From: Psychroserpens sp. SPM9 | GTDB taxonomy: Bacteria > Bacteroidota > Bacteroidia > Flavobacteriales > Flavobacteriaceae | Reading direction: 5' to 3' | Assembly (NCBI RefSeq): GCF_025153525.1 | Contig: NZ_JANZNR010000001.1 | Location: 248,001 to 312,000, forward strand | DNA length: 64,000 nt | Part shown: positions 55,401 through 62,070 of the stretch, piece by piece | How positions within the stretch are numbered: the first letter of the stretch is position 1 | Layout: each line of letters opens with the position of its first letter | Made by a program: the position numbers and the translations under genes | The notes under the pieces: generated by a model | What the model saw: only the letters and a program-made list of their open reading frames with translations | Told to the model about the DNA's origin: nothing | Database searches by the model: none

Positions 55401-56181
55401 TTCAGCTACAGTTAATTTTACACCAGCTATGAGAATGACTGGTTCTTCTGATGATTTTGTTATGGGTAGACAAGGTATTTCTGAAAATGCCTTTATCACT
55501 TTAGAAATAAGTAAAGACGATGTAATGTATATGACAGATTTGTATTTCTTAACAGAAAATGTATCTCTAGGGCTTGATCCAGGATATGATACTAGTGTAT
55601 TTGGAAACGTAGCTCCTGATGATTTTGCAATTTTCTCTCATCTTATTGAAAGCAATGAAGGGATTGACATGGCAATTCAATCATTACCTTCATCTAGTTT
55701 ATCTAGTGTAATTGTTCCTTTAGGTGTTAATGTAAATAATGGCGAGCAATTTACTATCAGTATCAAAGCGTCGAGTTTACCTGAAAGTGTTGATGTATAT
55801 TTAGAAGATACTGTAAACAATACACTTACGCTACTAAACAATAGTGACTATGTGTATACAGCAACTACTGATATTAAAGACACTGGGAGATACTTTTTAA
55901 GATTTACTGAAAACTCATTATCAACTCAAGAAAACAGTTTTGATAACTTAAACATCTACAATTCGAAAACAACAAAAGAAATTGTAATTAATGGACAATT
56001 ATTAGAGAACACTATATGTAACATCTATGATATTCAAGGTAGAATTATATTCTCTACTACTGATTTAGATTACACCTCTCTAGAAAACAGAATTGACGTT
56101 TCAACCGTCAGTACTGGTATTTATATTGTGAAAATACAAAGTAATAATCTTGAGAAAACTCAAAAACTGGTTATAGAATAA
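49459..56181 (+). CDS. Giant T9SS-secreted multidomain protein, type A sorting domain (2240 residues)
   Basis: A secreted mosaic protein. Signal peptide to about residue 20 (FGFGQT). An N-terminal beta-sandwich (about 25-178) is followed by a fibronectin-III-like domain (about 180-290; LTENTTYYYRAYSYDG). A choice-of-anchor-J/cleaved-adhesin-like domain spans about 300-455 (GFEGGTVPPSCW, DWLVTPALDLS, WYLDDIEV). The NAIKIGEFTI domain shared with the previous gene is at about 465-640. Further beta-sandwiches include two SQQPxx bridging segments and a domain beginning near 918. A final third contains a region (about 1592-1620) with TANGLWTTSETWVNGNAPLDGDE. The shared C-terminal module runs from about 1779, and the T9SS sorting tail ends VKIQSNNLEKTQKLVIE. 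Probably an adhesin or matrix protein; no enzyme motif is seen. Confidence 0.85.
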   Translation: MKHFYAFLALLFISNFGFGQTTIYSENFTGQNGKGAVGPGPSVDLTGVDWTIDISSSALTATTDWFQVVNQRFEARDVDGESIWLSPSISINGFTNVSLSLLATSQGGMEPSDVLISEYRIDGGSWTVFSTNGSLNDDFNSATATESGLSGTTLEIRVRMNNGAGSEIHSIDNIIVEGIATASGPSNPDAFSAAVVSSSQINLNYDDNTDGDDVVIVFNTDNSFDTPTGTPIEGNDFGDDEILFVGNTSGTINHTGLTENTTYYYRAYSYDGTDYSLGLSADATTPCNAIVVTNGSPFQEGFEGGTVPPSCWASFRGTNGLGTDQDWELSTTPNSGINAAFVRYENVNGGNAEDWLVTPALDLSTLTNTELSFFTRDAGFGDDSDYSIRVSTTSQTDQGTFSTVNSYTAFGNTYINEIVDLSSFDGQTIYIAFVMSQDNGDSWYLDDIEVKEGTSKLSDIVEANYDEPNNIDYTLFPNATPLTTSNAIKIGEFTIRDEGGAPDTDGLGTTLTDITFTVDGFENIDALALFDGPANVGEVTNVTASTTFNSLNSGSGITATTGSSTTFWVYATFKTTVTDNDQIQLTISSATADSSGSTFATSDAGGATNDLTETDDNRIEVTASQLVFSQQPPSSVAINAAMADVIVEAQDINNNVDSDFVSNIDITSTGALSASPVSETAIAGNATFSTITHTAADTNLQLTATDGTFLVTSTTFDVSVLPSVIAIQDFETSPQTPVFNYSNTNGGFATGSGPVPNDDNFVSGTRGWEANNEISTLTFGPIDVSGYTDIELDFRLAAFATSTNGLDAGDNVLVEVSLDNGATFSDEIEINGNANAKWSFDTGEASATVVYDGDNSQASFAPAGGGNRTTDGYSFISVTDITNSSQLVIRVTMANNSSNEFWVIDDVILSGILLQTNDSDSEIYAATPQISNSTIIAANSTTIATDAEVFGFVIDDQGSGDGLATNVTKMRFVPGSANTALWSTAIEGITLYDENLVDYTPTVTISDTEIILDFGTPISITDGGSLEFVLGFYLKTTGIVDNSIVQFQVDDSANGFTADTSGSGFIDPLTSGTFTGPETTINVVASDLVFSQQPSNTEINIAIDPAVIVNAVDTNGNLDLDYTDPIDLTITTLTFAGSATTSVNAINGSSTFDNLLINSTGVGNLTASSTGLNDSPLSDPFGVAPNRSNIWCETFTDNSLYNVTLGGEGKGPDTIETDYFHITDGSDIDIAYNGNNGNFFAAQDIDDGSWTGSANPSQLTWTGINIEGYSGIRFSGKFASAALSSIDPADEVLVEYRTNGTDPWVSFLAFKNNGIDNNTFFQEDTDFDDIGDGIQLTDTFQTFNKLLLTTASDTTIDLRLTVRVNSGEEDVAFEDFKIEGIGGTYPGNAATGFDGPLGTGSFEIDASSGSTINFIYNRGVGGTLGLFENHIVVYIDSKAGGITSTTNLIDADDDGRKAISGFDGNLLRSVVNFPPGFEPDYAISLHKDFAGLFEIIENGSHNFIQSANLSPLGSNNNANYTFNIDFSSINALAGGESFKFLATYINAAGAFRSNESIGDNTATGNPGTNPIEFTTYYQASSRKKGGLAPSTANGLWTTSETWVNGNAPLDGDEIIINNTVNLNTDYTTNNIEITATGIFTVNTASDFEITGGVVGSGLFNVNGDLIISEGGFTNIVPTYTTGSSLTYNNILATYNRFNEWQPGTTVGLGVPDNVIIDNSDLDLSNPSANTTVENFAVGNNVSVFNGGNLNIDPTKSLTVNGDFANVISTVNMNSNSQKYSSLIVGGTSIGEVTYKRHVNTFNNTTGTTTGQNDLISAPVTNSSQTFLAFRTVNTNIPTGTIGGVPSFLFGPFDNDANAYINYNASNDSDVLTAGVGYRSASTNTSTFTFVGNVETNSVTAGIDVGALSQWNLIGNPYPSYISMLEFLTENDGAFNSSSSGIYGYDGDATDGFVVRNLGYFVLNPDELIAPGQGFLVASVNPSATVNFTPAMRMTGSSDDFVMGRQGISENAFITLEISKDDVMYMTDLYFLTENVSLGLDPGYDTSVFGNVAPDDFAIFSHLIESNEGIDMAIQSLPSSSLSSVIVPLGVNVNNGEQFTISIKASSLPESVDVYLEDTVNNTLTLLNNSDYVYTATTDIKDTGRYFLRFTENSLSTQENSFDNLNIYNSKTTKEIVINGQLLENTICNIYDIQGRIIFSTTDLDYTSLENRIDVSTVSTGIYIVKIQSNNLEKTQKLVIE

Positions 56182-56204
56182 TACTAAATAACCAACCGTA
56201 TATT

Positions 56205-56241
56205 AAAGACATATAGCCCTTGTACTATATGTCTTTTTTTT
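56205..56241 (+). terminator. Rho-independent terminator after the 2240-residue gene
   Basis: Perfect 10-bp stem AGACATATAG / CTATATGTCT with an 8-nt loop followed by a run of T. Confidence 0.9.
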
Positions 56242-56318
56242 GCTTAAAGGTTGTTAACAAAAGTAAATATGTGACCATTTAATCCAATTATGATCTAATC
56301 TATAAATACTTATCAACA

Positions 56319-56332
56319 CGAAAACGTTTTCG
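56319..56332. promoter_or_regulatory. 14-bp perfect palindrome, candidate LacI-family operator
   Basis: CGAAAACGTTTTCG is fully self-complementary with a central CG, the layout of LacI/GalR-family operators. It lies six bases upstream of a TTTG -33 box and about 70 bp before the next ATG, so a bound protein would touch the promoter. A hairpin-plus-T-run reading as a terminator is possible, but a complete terminator already occurs at 56205. Confidence 0.5.
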
Positions 56333-56337
56333 CTTTT

Positions 56338-56365
56338 TTTGTAAGTTCAAACTACTCTATATTTA
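56338..56365 (+). promoter_or_regulatory. Promoter for the 774-residue cargo gene
   Basis: TTTG at 56338-56341 and TATATTTA at 56358-56365 are 20 bp apart; the -7 element differs from TAnnTTTG only in the last base. Confidence 0.55.
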
Positions 56366-56402
56366 CATATCTTACTTTAAATGAGTTAGAAAAAACCACA
56401 CT

Positions 56403-58727
56403 ATGATGAAACATTACTTGACCTTAAAAACGAATGCGCTTTTAATACTAGCCTTGTTAATCTCACTTCCAGTTATTGGGCAAAATACACCCAAAACTGT
56501 TAGTATGAGTGCTTCAGAAAATAACAGTACCGCATTTTCTGCAGAAGGAACCATCGCAACATCAATTACGACATTTTATACACATTGGGATGCTAATTAT
56601 TTATACATTGGCTGGTCTGAAGGTCGCACAAACTACTCCTCAGACATGTATTATGTCGCCATAGATACCGATCCAAACACAGCTTCAGGAACAAGTAATG
56701 CTATAGAAGGCGTGGGATTTGCTACGGGAAACAACTTACCCGATTATTATGCGGTATTTGAAAATAATTCTTCATTCTATGGCCTACCAGCAGGTAATGG
56801 AAATGCTATCGAATTTTATAACGGAACTTCAGGTACTTGGAACTTTGTTAGCAGAATTGATGGTAATGATACGGTAGAATCTAAAATAGATTTTCAGGAT
56901 TCCCCTAACGGTGAAGTAAGAATCCGAATTTCATGGGCTGCTTTAGACTTTACTCCTGGTGATGATAAACCTATTGGGTTAACCTATTGGACCAACAATT
57001 CGAGTGGGAATTTTATGTGGTCTCGATTTCCAAATGCAAACCCGAGCACAGGAGCGACTTCAAAAACATTGACCCATCAAATTATATTCAATTCGACTGG
57101 TGCAGGTGTTAATCCTTCAACAGCATTCTATGAAAATGCTTTGTCAGAACACACAAAATACACTTCGGTTGCCGATGGAAACTGGAATACAACCAATAGC
57201 TGGTTATATGGAGGTATTCCTTTAAATGGTGGAGATATTACAGTAAATCACGATTTAACTTTAGATACTGATGCTTCTATTAATAATGCAACCGTAAATC
57301 CTGGCACAAGCTTAACCGTAAATACAAGTCAGACCTTAACAGTTGAAGATGAATTTGTATTAGAATCTGTTTCAAACAACTATTCAAGCTTAATCGTTGA
57401 TGGTACCATTACCGGAAACGTTGTTTATAACCGTTACGTCAATAATAATGCGTTAAGTGGTGGTAACGATTTAATAAGTGCACCGCTTTCTAGTCAAGCC
57501 TTTAACACGTTTATAGGTAACAATAGTAATATATTAGCCGAACCAGATCCTGGTACTAGAATTCTCTTCGGAAGTTTTGACAGAGATGATAATGCTTACG
57601 AATTATGGGATGAAACAGATACAACACCACTTGAAGCCGGAAAAGGATATCGCACTGGAATAGATGATTCAGCCGCTAGTAATCTTGTTAGATTTGAAGG
57701 AACTGTTAGTACATTAACAGAGAGTATTGCAGTAAACACAGGAGCCATTAGCAAATGGAATTTAATTGGAAACCCATTTCCTTCTTACTTAAACGCACAA
57801 GCCTTTTTAACTCATAATGCAGCATTATTAGATCCAAGCGCGACCGCTATTTATGGATATAATGATAATACAGATATGGCTGCTGCAGGTATTTACACCA
57901 TTATCAATAACCTCTCACCAAGCTATAATTTAGCACCCGGACAAGGTTTCTTTGTTGCTTCAAGTGCAGTAGGCGGTACGGCAGAATTCTTACCTACAAT
58001 GCGCAATACCAATGGAACCGATGATTTTATTCTCGGACGTGAAAGCAATGCAATTACAAATTTAAAATTAGTGCTAAGCAGTGCTTCAGATGATTTTTTA
58101 ACCGATATTTATTTCACTGAATTTACAACCCAAGGTCTAGACCCTGGTTATGATGCCTCTCTTTTTGGCGGTAACATTCCTGCATTTGCACTCTATTCGC
58201 ATTTAGTAATGGATAATTCGGGAGTTCCATTTGCAATTCAAGCGCTAGCAGAATTAGACTATAATGATGTTACTGTTCCGTTAGGGGTTAGTGCTGGTGC
58301 TGGTGTACAATTAACCTTTACCATCGATTCGTCAACTTTACCAAGTACTGTAGAAGTATTTCTCGATGATACTGTTGAAAGCACATCAACGTTATTAACG
58401 AACTCTGATTATATTTTCACAACGACGTCGGCTTTATCTGGTACTGGACGCTTCTTTTTAAGATTTAAAGACAACGCGTTAAACGTACAGGAAAATGATT
58501 TTGACACGTTAAACATTGTGAGTTCTAAAGACACCAAAGAAATTATCATCAATGGGCAACTTAAACAAAATACGCCTCTTGAATTATTCGATGTACAAGG
58601 ACGTTTAGTTTTAACTACACCCTTACAAAGTTCACATTTAGAAAACCGAGTTGATGTTTCTAACGTAAATAGTGGTATATACATCATAAAATTGAAAAAT
58701 TATTCTCGAAAAGTCATTATATATTAA
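56403..58727 (+). CDS. T9SS-secreted cargo protein with possible carbohydrate-binding N-terminus (774 residues)
   Basis: A secreted protein with signal peptide (cleavage near Ile-Gly-Gln, about 27). The N-terminal domain (about 30-230) has TFYTHWDANYLYIGWSEG, DMYYVAIDTDPN, VESKIDFQDSPNGEVRIRISWAAL and GLTYWTNNSSGNFMWSRFP. This strand pattern is reminiscent of CBM9/DOMON-like sugar- or haem-binding domains; that is judged by eye. A linking region SVADGNWNTTNSWLYGGIPLNGGDITVNHDL follows, like one in the 2240-residue protein. Then come the shared C-terminal module (about 327-690) and a type A T9SS sorting tail (ELFDVQGRLVL, SGIYIIKLKN, KVIIY). It is the last cargo gene before the peptide-kinase unit. 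Confidence 0.85.
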   Translation: MMKHYLTLKTNALLILALLISLPVIGQNTPKTVSMSASENNSTAFSAEGTIATSITTFYTHWDANYLYIGWSEGRTNYSSDMYYVAIDTDPNTASGTSNAIEGVGFATGNNLPDYYAVFENNSSFYGLPAGNGNAIEFYNGTSGTWNFVSRIDGNDTVESKIDFQDSPNGEVRIRISWAALDFTPGDDKPIGLTYWTNNSSGNFMWSRFPNANPSTGATSKTLTHQIIFNSTGAGVNPSTAFYENALSEHTKYTSVADGNWNTTNSWLYGGIPLNGGDITVNHDLTLDTDASINNATVNPGTSLTVNTSQTLTVEDEFVLESVSNNYSSLIVDGTITGNVVYNRYVNNNALSGGNDLISAPLSSQAFNTFIGNNSNILAEPDPGTRILFGSFDRDDNAYELWDETDTTPLEAGKGYRTGIDDSAASNLVRFEGTVSTLTESIAVNTGAISKWNLIGNPFPSYLNAQAFLTHNAALLDPSATAIYGYNDNTDMAAAGIYTIINNLSPSYNLAPGQGFFVASSAVGGTAEFLPTMRNTNGTDDFILGRESNAITNLKLVLSSASDDFLTDIYFTEFTTQGLDPGYDASLFGGNIPAFALYSHLVMDNSGVPFAIQALAELDYNDVTVPLGVSAGAGVQLTFTIDSSTLPSTVEVFLDDTVESTSTLLTNSDYIFTTTSALSGTGRFFLRFKDNALNVQENDFDTLNIVSSKDTKEIIINGQLKQNTPLELFDVQGRLVLTTPLQSSHLENRVDVSNVNSGIYIIKLKNYSRKVIIY

Positions 58728-58806
58728 GCCTTGTTTAAATTATAGCTAATTAAACACTATAATTATAATATTTTATTTATTTTTGACCTCTATTTATAAC
58801 ATTGTA

Positions 58807-58968
58807 ATGAAAAGAAATAGTCCTCAAGATCAAATTACACGTAAGGATGCCATCAAGAAAATGGGAAAGTACGCTGCACTAACTGCTGTAGGTACATTTC
58901 TAATTCTTAATCCTAAAAAGGCACATGCCTCTTCTCCCCCAGATCCGGGAGGAAATCCTTTTGACTAA
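58807..58968 (+). CDS. Small exported or precursor-like peptide (53 residues)
   Basis: The ATG at 58807 (Met-Lys-Arg-Asn-Ser-Pro) is chosen over one eight codons upstream because the N-terminus then reads as a signal. It has a charged leader with Thr-Arg-Lys-Asp-Ala-Ile-Lys-Lys-Met-Gly, loosely like a twin-arginine signal with Arg-Lys in place of Arg-Arg. A hydrophobic stretch (AALTAVGTFLILN, 23-35) follows, then Lys-Lys-Ala-His-Ala, a signal-peptidase-like site. What remains is a 12-residue tail SSPPDPGGNPFD. It sits 13 bp before a kinase-like gene. It could be a RiPP precursor, a small anchored peptide or a chaperone target; no known family is recognised with certainty. Confidence 0.7.
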   Translation: MKRNSPQDQITRKDAIKKMGKYAALTAVGTFLILNPKKAHASSPPDPGGNPFD

Positions 58969-58981
58969 TTTATAATCTATT

Positions 58982-60115
58982 TTGAAAACGGATTTAGCTC
59001 CGAAGTATACGCTTAAGATTGATGCGACCTCTATTTTATGGTTTCAAAAGTCTAATAGGTATATTGTTGTTTCTGAAAGTATTTATACTTTAATCAGCTT
59101 GTACTTGGAAGTTACTAGTAAAGCCGACTTTATAAATGAACTACAAGATGTTTTGCAGATTGATAATTCTGAATGCGAAACTATATATACGGAAATCTCC
59201 AACTTTTTAATAGATGCAAACAAGTCCTATGAAGACGATGCTGAAGCCACCGTTTTGCAAAGCATTCCTAAGATTACGAGAGCGCAGACATATGATTTTG
59301 GCGGAAAAGTTATTCGGATAAATTTTCAATCTGAAATCATCGAAAGCCTGATTCATCCACAAATAGAACATCATTTAACAGATCACAGCAAGCATTTTGA
59401 TATTGAATTTGATGTTTTTAAAAGATCTGACACTCTGTACTTATTCAAAAATAAAAGTTTTGTTTGCAGTTTTAAAACTGAAGCCTTTCACTTACTGCAA
59501 GGACGCTTTGCTCTAGAACTCACCAATGCGATTCACAATACAGACCCTCATAAATGGGTAGCAACGTTTCATGCTTCGACGATCACCAATACTTCGGAAG
59601 CCATTATGATTATTGGTGATTCCGGAAATGGCAAAAGCACATTATCTGCACTATTGATGGCCAATGGCTTTGAACTTTTAGCAGATGATTTCTCTCCATT
59701 TTATGAGACTAAAAACGTCTTCAGATATCCCGCTGCAATTTCAATTAAAAAAGGTGCTTTTGAAATTTTAGAACCTCATTTCAGAGGGTTTAACAAACTC
59801 AAAACCCATATGAATGGTCCGAAAAAAGTAAATCTAAAATATTTACCTCCAAAATCCAATTTCAATAGTTCGCCATCAAATTTTCCTTGTCAGACAATTG
59901 TAAGTGTGAAATATGACCAGACTAAGGCCTCTGAATTGAAGCAAGTTTCCGTAGAAAAGATAGTATCTACCTTAATTCCTGATTCCTGGATTTCACCTAA
60001 CGAAACTCATGCACATCTGTTCTTAAACTGGCTAAAACACGTCAAATGCTACGAACTTAATTATAGTGATTCAGCTTTTGCCCTATCCAAATTTAAGACA
60101 CTGTTTGACGAATAG
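58982..60115 (+). CDS. HPr-kinase-like protein with PqqD-like N-terminal domain
   Basis: A 377-residue protein starting at TTG 58982, 13 bp after the small peptide gene. Residues about 10-82 look like a PqqD-type winged fold, a peptide-binding chaperone domain in many RiPP systems (ILWFQKSNRYIVVSESIYTLISLYLE, then a helical FINELQDVLQID and ISNFLIDANK). The C-terminal half has an HPr-kinase/phosphorylase P-loop IIGDSGNGKSTLSALLMANGF at 210-230 followed by ELLADDFSPF at 231-240 with the Asp pair. The typical HprK length is about 310 residues, and no HPr gene is in view, so it is probably an HprK-related kinase acting on another substrate, plausibly the peptide. Confidence 0.8.
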   Translation: MKTDLAPKYTLKIDATSILWFQKSNRYIVVSESIYTLISLYLEVTSKADFINELQDVLQIDNSECETIYTEISNFLIDANKSYEDDAEATVLQSIPKITRAQTYDFGGKVIRINFQSEIIESLIHPQIEHHLTDHSKHFDIEFDVFKRSDTLYLFKNKSFVCSFKTEAFHLLQGRFALELTNAIHNTDPHKWVATFHASTITNTSEAIMIIGDSGNGKSTLSALLMANGFELLADDFSPFYETKNVFRYPAAISIKKGAFEILEPHFRGFNKLKTHMNGPKKVNLKYLPPKSNFNSSPSNFPCQTIVSVKYDQTKASELKQVSVEKIVSTLIPDSWISPNETHAHLFLNWLKHVKCYELNYSDSAFALSKFKTLFDE

Positions 60116-60155
60116 AGAATTGTTTGCTTACATTTGAAATGCTAAATCGTTAAGA

Positions 60156-61211
60156 GTGTCTTCAAAACAAAACACATACCAACAAACTCTGGAATTAATC
60201 GCTGCCATTTTAAGCTTTGAGACCTCAAATGAACTCTTAAGCCAACGACTAGAATCTAATAATATTGACTGGGAGCAGTTTGTTAAGCTATCGAGCGAGC
60301 AATTAGTAATGACTACATGCTATTGTAGGTTAGCACAAAAACAGGCATTGGATGCTATTCCAGAAGATTTAAAGTTGTATCTCGAAGAGGTGACTTCAAT
60401 TAACCGACAAAGAAATCTTAAATTAATTGATGAGATTAAAGTAATCACCCAAACATTTAACACTAACAACATCGATTATGTGCTTCTTAAAGGTGCTGCC
60501 CTATTGATGGGAAATTCGTTTCAGGATATTGGTGAACGCATGGTTGGTGATGTCGATATTTTAGTATCGTCTAAACATATTAATAAGGCGTTTCAACTTA
60601 TTAGCACCATAGGATATGATCAATCTAAAGATTTCAACTATACCATTAATGACTTTAGGCATTTACCCAGACAGTTTACAGACGATAAACTCGCCGTTAT
60701 TGAATTACATAGTTCAGTACTCGACCCAAAATTTAAACATCTCTTAGATGATGACGCTGTTTTAAATACTAAAATAGCACAACATAATGTTTTTATTCCA
60801 ACACCTTATTATGCTAACCTGATAAATATCATGGGTTTGCAAGTAAACTCTAAAGGTTATCAGTACCGACATTGGTTTTTACGGAATATGTATGACAGCT
60901 TAGTACTGAAATTGGATTCCCAAACCGATTTGCTTCTTGACTATAAGGATAATTTATACGTTATAGATTACCTATCAAAATGTCAAGCCATTTTTTCATC
61001 TGTTACTTTTGAGCCTGAAAACCAAAACGTGAAACGCAAAACCAAATACTACACCTTTAAACTGAAGCATTTTTGGTGGCATCAACTACTGTATAAATCA
61101 AAATATATTTTTTATAGTATTTATGACCGAATTCGTTTATTTATTAAAAATTCTAGTTACAGAAAACTCCTTTATAGGCATTTGTTTAACAAATCAACCT
61201 CGTGTTTTTAA
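60156..61211 (+). CDS. Family-5 nucleotidyltransferase (NTP_transf_5-like)
   Basis: A 351-residue protein starting at GTG 60156, 40 bp after the kinase-like gene. It contains LLKGAALLMGNSFQDIGERMVGDVDILVSS (110-139), i.e. the Gly-x-Asp-x-Asp metal triad of the nucleotidyltransferase superfamily in the form seen in NTP_transf_5 proteins, with a helical N-terminus and a basic C-terminus. These proteins accompany HprK-like kinases in some lasso-peptide and exosortase-associated gene groups. The last ~80 residues are Lys/Tyr-rich. The start codon is not firmly fixed; the next Met is far downstream. Confidence 0.78.
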   Translation: MSSKQNTYQQTLELIAAILSFETSNELLSQRLESNNIDWEQFVKLSSEQLVMTTCYCRLAQKQALDAIPEDLKLYLEEVTSINRQRNLKLIDEIKVITQTFNTNNIDYVLLKGAALLMGNSFQDIGERMVGDVDILVSSKHINKAFQLISTIGYDQSKDFNYTINDFRHLPRQFTDDKLAVIELHSSVLDPKFKHLLDDDAVLNTKIAQHNVFIPTPYYANLINIMGLQVNSKGYQYRHWFLRNMYDSLVLKLDSQTDLLLDYKDNLYVIDYLSKCQAIFSSVTFEPENQNVKRKTKYYTFKLKHFWWHQLLYKSKYIFYSIYDRIRLFIKNSSYRKLLYRHLFNKSTSCF

Positions 61212-61329
61212 GCCTGCATCTATGATTATCTGGAAATTTCTTGGCTTGTAGTACCAGAATTTGTTTTATTGACAATCTAAAACAGCATTAATTGATTGAT
61301 ATTTATTTGATACGCCAATTTATTATGAA

Positions 61330-61377
61330 AAAACAGATGGTCTTTACCTAAAAAATTATAACTTTGGCATCTGTTTT
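61330..61377. promoter_or_regulatory. Inverted repeat bracketing a promoter
   Basis: AAAACAGATG (61330-61339) and CATCTGTTTT (61368-61377) are perfect 10-bp arms 28 bp apart. Between them is the -7 element TAACTTTG (61359-61366) of the following gene. It may be a regulatory operator that binds as a dimer across the promoter, or a transcript hairpin. Confidence 0.45.
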
Positions 61378-61417
61378 AAAGCCGTTATTTACAATGGTTA
61401 TTTTAAAATATTTTAAT

Positions 61418-62002
61418 ATGAAAAAAATAGTATTGTTTTTATTATTGATTGTAGTCATTAGTTATGACTGTAGTTCTCAATCGTTAACAAAGAGCCAACT
61501 AAGAGGTGAAGATTCTTGGGTACTTAGTGTAGGCGTGAATGCCATAGGAAGTTTAGGTACTAGAAATCCTGTTAAAGATTTAGGTGATTTCCAATTTAAG
61601 CGTCCGTTTGCATTGGCTATCCAACACAGATGGTCTAGAATCTTTTCTATTGAACAAGATTTTACAATGAATAGATTTACAGAAAACACCATAATTGATG
61701 GTAATCCTGTTCCTGAAGATTATAACTACTACTCTACAAACACTTATCTTAAGTATTATATATCTGATGACTTATTTAGAACTGCAACATGGTTTGATGT
61801 CTTTGTTGGTGGTGGACTAGGTGTATTTACTATTGATGAATTTAACACCTCTGCAAATGCAGTTATTGGAGGAACATTCTGGGTGAATCAAGATATTGGA
61901 ATAAGGCTTCAAGGTGTCGGTAAATTTGCATTTAACCATAAAGACAATTTGTTTGATAACAACCACTTGCAATACATGATTCAAGGCGTATTTAGGTTCT
62001 AA
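61418..62002 (+). CDS. Small outer-membrane beta-barrel protein
   Basis: A 194-residue exported protein; the ATG at 61418 (Met-Lys-Lys-Ile-Val-Leu-Phe) gives a signal peptide with cleavage near Ser-Ser-Gln-Ser, about residue 20. Upstream in-frame Met codons lie inside the promoter or give a non-signal extension. The mature part is a series of alternating amphipathic strands (WVLSVGVNAIGSLGT, FALAIQHRWSRIFSIEQDFTMN, YYSTNTYLKYYISDDL, WFDVFVGGGLGVF, IGIRLQGVGKFAFN, YMIQGVFRF) of about 8-10 strands, ending in Arg-Phe. Function unknown; an OmpA-N/porin-like role is possible. Confidence 0.75.
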   Translation: MKKIVLFLLLIVVISYDCSSQSLTKSQLRGEDSWVLSVGVNAIGSLGTRNPVKDLGDFQFKRPFALAIQHRWSRIFSIEQDFTMNRFTENTIIDGNPVPEDYNYYSTNTYLKYYISDDLFRTATWFDVFVGGGLGVFTIDEFNTSANAVIGGTFWVNQDIGIRLQGVGKFAFNHKDNLFDNNHLQYMIQGVFRF

Positions 62003-62023
62003 ACAAATAAAAATATCCTAATT

Positions 62024-62060
62024 AAAAAGTCCATATACATCTAGTATTTGGGCTTTTTTT
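62024..62060. terminator. Terminator between convergent genes
   Basis: AAAAAGTCC pairs with GGGCTTTTT (one G-T pair) around a 17-nt loop, with T residues after it and A residues before it. It serves the barrel-protein gene and perhaps the convergent peptidase gene. Confidence 0.65.
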
Positions 62061-62070
62061 ATTTAAAAAA

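Noticed and set aside
58807-61211. A complete lasso-peptide or classical RiPP cluster
   Set aside because: No transglutaminase-like protease, asparagine-synthetase-like cyclase, radical SAM enzyme, lanthionine synthetase or peptide transporter is present in the window; only kinase-like and nucleotidyltransferase genes are.
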